This document shows, piece after piece, positions 58,233-61,519 of a stretch of DNA of 61,519 nucleotides (positions are counted from its first letter, which is position 1; each line of letters opens with the position of its first letter). The notes below the pieces were generated by a model, which was not told where the DNA came from, made no database searches, and saw nothing but the letters and a program-made list of their open reading frames with translations. Position numbers and translations under genes: made by a program. Source of the DNA: Nocardia carnea (GTDB taxonomy: Bacteria > Actinomycetota > Actinomycetes > Mycobacteriales > Mycobacteriaceae); contig NZ_JARWNW010000174.1 of NCBI RefSeq assembly GCF_029868325.1, forward strand, positions 1-61,519. The letters run 5' to 3'.

Positions 58233-59163
58233 GGAAGAGCCGGCTCAGCTCGACGAGCCAGGGAATCGCGACGGCCAGCGTCGGCACCACCAGGATGGCG
58301 AGCGAGGCGAGATAGGCGGCGCCGGCGATACGCATATCGCCGAGCGGCCCGGCCAGGCGCTGGATCCGGATGAGCGTGCTCGGGCCGCCGACCGCGAGCG
58401 CACCCTGCGGGGCGGTGGATTTCGAACAGGCGACCAGCGCCCGGGCCAGCGGTTTGGGCCCGGTCACCTTCACCGCGGAATCGTCGGCAAGGAGTTCGAT
58501 CAGCAGTTTCACCGAATCCAGTGCCGATTTGCTGCGGACGAAGCGGGGAAAGGCCTCGTGTGCCGCGGTGAACGCTTCGAGCACCAGATCGTGGCGGGCC
58601 CGCAGATGCGACCGTTCATGGCTGAGGATGGCGGTCAGTTCCTGTTCGGTGAGGTTGTCCAGGGTGCCCGCACTCACCACGACCCGGCGCCGCAGGCCCG
58701 GCAGGCAGTAGGCGATGGGTTCGGTGGCCGAGAGAACCCGGATATCTGCCGCGCGGCGGACCGGTCCGCTCTGGTCGAGCAGATCCACGAGCATCCGATG
58801 GCGGGCCCGCCGCCGCCGGGTGTGGACCCCGACCCTGATCGACGCGTAGACCAGCCGCGCGCCGACCAGCAGGGTCAGCATGAAAACCGACACGTAGGCC
58901 AGCCACAGCGGCAGGCCGAGTGCATCGATTTCATCGGTGGGCTTGGTGGTCGGCCGGCCGTCGGCGCCGGGGACCAGGAGTTCGGCGGCGATGGCGAGCC
59001 CGGAACTGAAGGCGCTGAGCACGGCCGCCAATGCGATGGCCTGCCAGAGGACGAGTGCGGCCCGCGGCACCCGGTAGGTCCAGGTCGCACGGCTGAGCGC
59101 CTCCGGGACGGGACCGGCGAGAAGCAAGGCAAGTACGGCGAAGGCCGGTGCTGCTGCGTTCAT
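58225..59163 (-). CDS. M56-family membrane metallopeptidase (BlaR1-like)
   Basis: A 312-residue membrane protein with about four hydrophobic helices and a cytoplasmic zinc-peptidase domain (ILSHERSHLRARHD, an HExxH-type motif). It lacks the C-terminal penicillin-binding sensor of true BlaR1, like the mycobacterial Rv1845c, so the signal may be cell-wall stress rather than a beta-lactam as such. It lies 38 bp after blaI in the same direction; the pair should form a repressor/protease switch in which the peptidase inactivates BlaI. Confidence 0.9.
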   Translation of the reverse strand: MNAAAPAFAVLALLLAGPVPEALSRATWTYRVPRAALVLWQAIALAAVLSAFSSGLAIAAELLVPGADGRPTTKPTDEIDALGLPLWLAYVSVFMLTLLVGARLVYASIRVGVHTRRRRARHRMLVDLLDQSGPVRRAADIRVLSATEPIAYCLPGLRRRVVVSAGTLDNLTEQELTAILSHERSHLRARHDLVLEAFTAAHEAFPRFVRSKSALDSVKLLIELLADDSAVKVTGPKPLARALVACSKSTAPQGALAVGGPSTLIRIQRLAGPLGDMRIAGAAYLASLAILVVPTLAVAIPWLVELSRLFRA

Positions 59164-59201
59164 CGACTCTGCTCACTGCGTTGTGGGGCCAGGGTCCGAG
59201 C

Positions 59202-59591
59202 TCACTGCGGCGGTGCGGTGTCCTCGGTTGCTTCGAGCTTAGCGAGCGCATCCCGCAGGGCCGCAGCCTCGTCCTTCCCGACCTGCTCCACGAAATGCAC
59301 CAGGGCCGCTGCCCGGCTGCCGGCCTCGTCGGCTTGCTGCAGCGCATCCATCATGAGTCCGGCGACCAGTTCGTCGCGGCTGTGTACCGGAGCGTACCGG
59401 TGCGCGCGATCGTCGCGCCGCTGCACCACGAGGTTCTTCTTCGCCAGTCGCTGCAGCACTGTCATCACAGTGGTGTACGCGAGTTCACGGCGCGCCGACA
59501 GGGCCTCGTGCACCTGCCGGACCGTTTGTGGTTCGTCGGCCGACCACAACTGGTCCATAACCGCTTTCTCGAGTTCACCAAGTCCAGCCAT
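59202..59591 (-). CDS. blaI: BlaI/MecI-family transcriptional repressor
   Basis: A 129-residue winged-helix repressor (GELEKAVMDQLWSADEPQTV; YTTVMTVLQRLAKKNLV), orthologous in context to Rv1846c. The N-terminal 80 residues are the DNA-binding domain and the rest the dimerisation and cleavage region. It is transcribed with the M56 peptidase. A palindromic site at 59626-59642 lies about 35 bp upstream and probably mediates autoregulation. Other targets in mycobacteria include the beta-lactamase and ATP synthase genes; not seen here. Confidence 0.94.
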   Translation of the reverse strand: MAGLGELEKAVMDQLWSADEPQTVRQVHEALSARRELAYTTVMTVLQRLAKKNLVVQRRDDRAHRYAPVHSRDELVAGLMMDALQQADEAGSRAAALVHFVEQVGKDEAAALRDALAKLEATEDTAPPQ

Positions 59592-59625
59592 CTCTCGATT
59601 TTACGACCTCAACGACACTTGGGCG

Positions 59626-59642
59626 TACTACAGGGTGTCGTA
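59626..59642. promoter_or_regulatory. Probable BlaI operator
   Basis: TACTACA-GGG-TGTCGTA is a near-palindrome with the TAC-ACA/TGT-GTA form of BlaI sites, 35 bp before blaI. Confidence 0.6.
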
Positions 59643-59750
59643 ACCGCGTGGGATTGGTCATAGCTCACAGTTCGCCCGCTCGGGCGGTGATTCGGGGGGT
59701 GCGAGCCCGATGGTGCGCATTCGATCGGTTTGCGCGAAATACTTGCTAGG

Positions 59751-59769
59751 TCTGGTTAGGCTAACCTAT
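59751..59769 (+). promoter_or_regulatory. IdeR/DtxR-type iron box upstream of 59816 gene
   Basis: TCTGGTTAGGCTAACCTAT matches the 19-bp consensus at about 16 positions, with the core GGTTAGGCTAACC perfect. It lies about 50 bp before the ATG at 59816. Confidence 0.8.
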
Positions 59770-59815
59770 CTTTCGATCAAGCCGTTGCTGCAACGCCGAT
59801 CCCGAGGAGGTTCGA

Positions 59816-60526
59816 ATGTCCGAACTGGCCACTGTGCGCATCCCCCGTCCCTACGAGGCGGCGGCCTTCGGTTCGGCATGTTCTCGGTTGCGGGCGCTGC
59901 AGCCGGAACATCCGCGGGTGTACGCCGCCGCGGCCATGGCCGATCAGGGCAAACGGCGCTGGTGGGCGCTGTCCACCGGCCTGCGTGAGGGGCGGATCGA
60001 CCTGATGTACCGCCGGCACGCCGCCGAGATGATCAGCGCGACCGCCGCCGCCGAGGTGGTCGCCACCGCCCTGATCCATGCGGTGGTGGGCCGGGTCGCG
60101 GCGCTGTGGGTCGCCGACGGACGGGCGTGGGATCCGGGGCTGGAGAACCTCTGGATCCACACCGACAACGACGGCGGTATCGACTGGGCGGGTCTGGCCG
60201 ATACGACGATCCGTGTGGTCGACGGGGATCCGCTGGCCGATTCGCCGGGTGTGGTGACGTTGCCGTGTGAGCGGGCGATGTGGGTCTGGCTCGCCTACCG
60301 GTGTGAACCGTCGCTCCTGCTGGTGCAGGGTGCGCTGGCCCGGTGTGCGGGCTTGAGTCCGCGGCGCTTCTGGGCCTTGGTCGCCGAATCCGTGTGCGGC
60401 GCCACGACCTATGTGCCCGCGCTGGCGGGGGCCGATCCGGTGGCGGGCGCCCGGCGTGGTGAGGGCCTGCTGACGGCCCTCGAGGATCGCGGGCTGGCGA
60501 TCCGCCGTGCCCAACGTGTTGCCTAG
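59816..60526 (+). CDS. Iron-box-controlled protein of unknown function
   Basis: A 236-residue soluble protein, ATG preceded by GAGGAGG. Domain character is alpha-helical with several cysteines (LPCERAMWVWLAYRCEP; ALARCAGLSPRRFWALVAES). It shares helical features with siderophore-reductase (FhuF-like) proteins but lacks their C-terminal CC-x10-CxxC iron-sulfur motif, so I do not assign that function. It sits between blaI and the thioesterase gene with a strong iron box, so a role in iron acquisition or utilisation is likely. Part of the block resembling Rv1841c-Rv1847 but with this gene added. Confidence 0.6.
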   Translation: MSELATVRIPRPYEAAAFGSACSRLRALQPEHPRVYAAAAMADQGKRRWWALSTGLREGRIDLMYRRHAAEMISATAAAEVVATALIHAVVGRVAALWVADGRAWDPGLENLWIHTDNDGGIDWAGLADTTIRVVDGDPLADSPGVVTLPCERAMWVWLAYRCEPSLLLVQGALARCAGLSPRRFWALVAESVCGATTYVPALAGADPVAGARRGEGLLTALEDRGLAIRRAQRVA

Positions 60527-60548
60527 TTAGGTAAGCCTGACCTATACT
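60527..60548 (+). promoter_or_regulatory. Iron box with overlapping promoter of putative sRNA
   Basis: TTAGGTAAGCCTGACCTAT (60527-60545) matches the IdeR consensus at about 15 of 19 positions. A TATACT -10 element (60543-60548) overlaps its right end, so bound regulator would block RNA polymerase. The predicted start of transcription is near 60555. Confidence 0.7.
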
Positions 60549-60554
60549 TGAAAG

Positions 60555-60650
60555 CGGCGTACGGATCGCGCGAGAGTCCCGAGGGCTGCGGTGACCCCCG
60601 ATCCAAACGCGCGGCGGACTCCACTTCCGGTGGGGTCCGCCGCTTTCATT
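60555..60650 (+). ncRNA. Putative iron-responsive small RNA, MrsI-like
   Basis: Between the iron box/promoter and a strong terminator lies about 95 nt with no reading frame. GGATCG (60563-60568) can pair with CGATCC (60599-60604) to close an upper stem-loop, followed by an A-rich linker and the terminator stem. In M. tuberculosis the iron-sparing sRNA MrsI (ncRv11846), about 100 nt and IdeR-controlled, lies between blaI (Rv1846c) and the thioesterase gene Rv1847. Here the element lies between blaI and the thioesterase gene too, so an orthologue is likely. Identity rests on position, size and control, not on a sequence alignment. Confidence 0.65.
60611..60649 (+). terminator. Strong intrinsic terminator
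   Basis: GCGGCGGACTCCAC (60611-60624) pairs with GTGGGGTCCGCCGC (60630-60643) around TTCCG, 14 bp with one T-G pair, then TTTCATT. One of the few terminators here with a T-rich tail. Confidence 0.85.
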
Positions 60651-60873
60651 ACCGGCCACAGAGCGACCGAACTCTGCGCGGATTGCGTACCGCCGGCACC
60701 GCTGCGGCCGCGGTACGCACAGGACGCCCCGGGGCAGACAGCCGAGCTGGGCGGCGAGCGTTCGATCGCACCGGAACAGAGCCGGCAGCGAGCGCGGCCG
60801 AAAGTCGAATCCCGGGACGTGTATCGGGCAACCGGTTCCGCCTCGTGCACGGCCGCCGTGCGATTGTTGAGGC

Positions 60874-61320
60874 ATGACCGAACAGCAGACCCGGCTCCCG
60901 CAGTCGATGGCCGATCTCGGCCCCGAGGAGCTGAACGAGATCAGCAAGGGCACCTTCGCGGGCCTGATGGGCCTGAAGGTGACCGAACTGGGACCGGACC
61001 GGGTGCGGGGTGAATGGGTCGTCACTCCGCAGCATCATCAGCCGGCCGGGATCCAGAACGGCGGGGTCCTGTGTACCGCCGTGGAAACGCTCGCCAGCAC
61101 GGGCGCCTCCGCGTGGTACGGGGACCGGGGAATCGTGGTCGGAGTCAACAACTCCACCGATTTCCTGCGGGCCGTGCGCGAGGGCAAGCTCACTGCCGAA
61201 GCCACCCCGATCCATCGGGGCGGGATGCAGCAGCTGTGGCAGGTCCTGGTCACCGACGAGGAGGATCGGCTGATCGCGCGCGGTCAGGTACGGATACAGA
61301 ATCTGCCGCACCGGTCCTGA
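60874..61320 (+). CDS. PaaI-type thioesterase (hotdog fold)
   Basis: A 148-residue acyl-CoA thioesterase of the hotdog superfamily, corresponding to Rv1847. Family core: FAGLMGLKVTELGPDRVRGE, PAGIQNGGVLCTAVETLAST (the HGG-like active-site region, here QNGG), VVGVNNSTDFLRAVREGKL, and TPIHRGGMQQLWQVLVTDEE. It hydrolyses small or aromatic acyl-CoA in related proteins; substrate unknown. ATG at 60874 is the family start. Confidence 0.9.
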   Translation: MTEQQTRLPQSMADLGPEELNEISKGTFAGLMGLKVTELGPDRVRGEWVVTPQHHQPAGIQNGGVLCTAVETLASTGASAWYGDRGIVVGVNNSTDFLRAVREGKLTAEATPIHRGGMQQLWQVLVTDEEDRLIARGQVRIQNLPHRS

Positions 61321-61329
61321 GATCGGGCG

Positions 61330-61519
61330 GCATAACGGCGGTCGAACGAAAGACGGGGGGGGGGGGGGGGGGGGGCGGGGCGCCGGCCGCGCGCGCCGCC
61401 GCCCCCCCGGCGTCTTCTGTGCCCCCCCACCCCATCACCGCCGGGTGGGGGGGGGGGGGGGGGGCGGCGCTTTTCGCCCGCGCGCCCCCCCCCCGTCTTT
61501 CGTTCGACCGCCGTTATGC
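61330..61519. repeat. Fold-back inverted repeat with G/C homopolymer at contig end
   Basis: 61330-61364 and 61485-61519 are perfect inverted copies: 25 bp of unique sequence (GCATAACGGCGGTCGAACGA... read inward) plus ten G/C bases. Between them lie G- and C-runs. The right arm ends exactly at the last base. This has the form of a chimeric fold-back at a contig end rather than a genomic repeat. Confidence 0.75.

Noticed and set aside
60827..60840. Operator-like GGCAACCGGTTCCG before the thioesterase gene
   Set aside because: The right arm is broken, there is no third half-site, and it is 26 kb from the island; chance is likely.

Overview
The window looks like a contig from a high-GC, mycolic-acid-containing actinobacterium, most likely Nocardia or a close relative. 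Evidence: two MspA-family outer-membrane porins, a mycobacterial-type malate synthase G, DtxR/IdeR-type iron boxes, and a right-hand block (two CBS transporters, guaB1, helicase, M56 peptidase, blaI, thioesterase) whose gene set and order resemble M. tuberculosis Rv1841c-Rv1847. Three G/C homopolymer stretches (about 128-355, 49818-49901, 61355-61494) look like assembly artefacts. The last is flanked by a perfect 35-bp inverted repeat ending at the final base.

Layout. 1-3 kb: 5' fragment of a TetR regulator and glcB. 3-4 kb: no intact gene, one decayed sulfatase-modifying-factor fragment. 4-40 kb: a large sugar-acid/glycoside catabolic island with two LacI-type regulators, five intracellular glycosidases, a Dpp/Opp-type ABC importer, an MFS carrier, MspA porins, dehydrogenases, a uronate branch (gusA, uxaC, uxuB), gntK and a full nickel-pincer set (larA homologue, larB, larC, larE). 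40-41.4 kb: remnants of an aldehyde dehydrogenase and a phosphotransferase. 41.4-45.7 kb: siderophore ABC importer plus MFS protein behind an iron box. 45.9-46.4 kb: xylA/xylB remnants. 46.9-49.8 kb: hypX-like gene, MHYT membrane protein, a tiny ORF. 49.9-55 kb: LVIVD-repeat secreted protein, conserved hypothetical, two CNNM/CBS proteins. 55-61.3 kb: guaB1, DEAD-box helicase, M56/BlaI pair, an iron-box gene, a probable iron-regulated small RNA and a thioesterase.

How it fits together. I propose a complete route from glucuronides to the pentose-phosphate pathway: porin and transporters import the glycoside; GusA releases D-glucuronate; UxaC gives D-fructuronate; UxuB gives D-mannonate; the LarA-like nickel-pincer enzyme epimerises D-mannonate at C2 to D-gluconate; GntK phosphorylates it to 6-phosphogluconate. 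No mannonate dehydratase, KDG kinase or KDPG aldolase is visible. LarB, LarC and LarE would make the cofactor, with larC translationally coupled to gntK. The epimerase step is inference.

Nearly every transcription unit of the island carries a LacI-type operator (GGCAA-N4-TTGCC). Ten copies have a third half-site exactly 10 bp from the palindrome, placed on the promoter-distal side of the gene each is assigned to. This ties porin, transporters, glycosidases, uronate enzymes and cofactor genes into one regulon.
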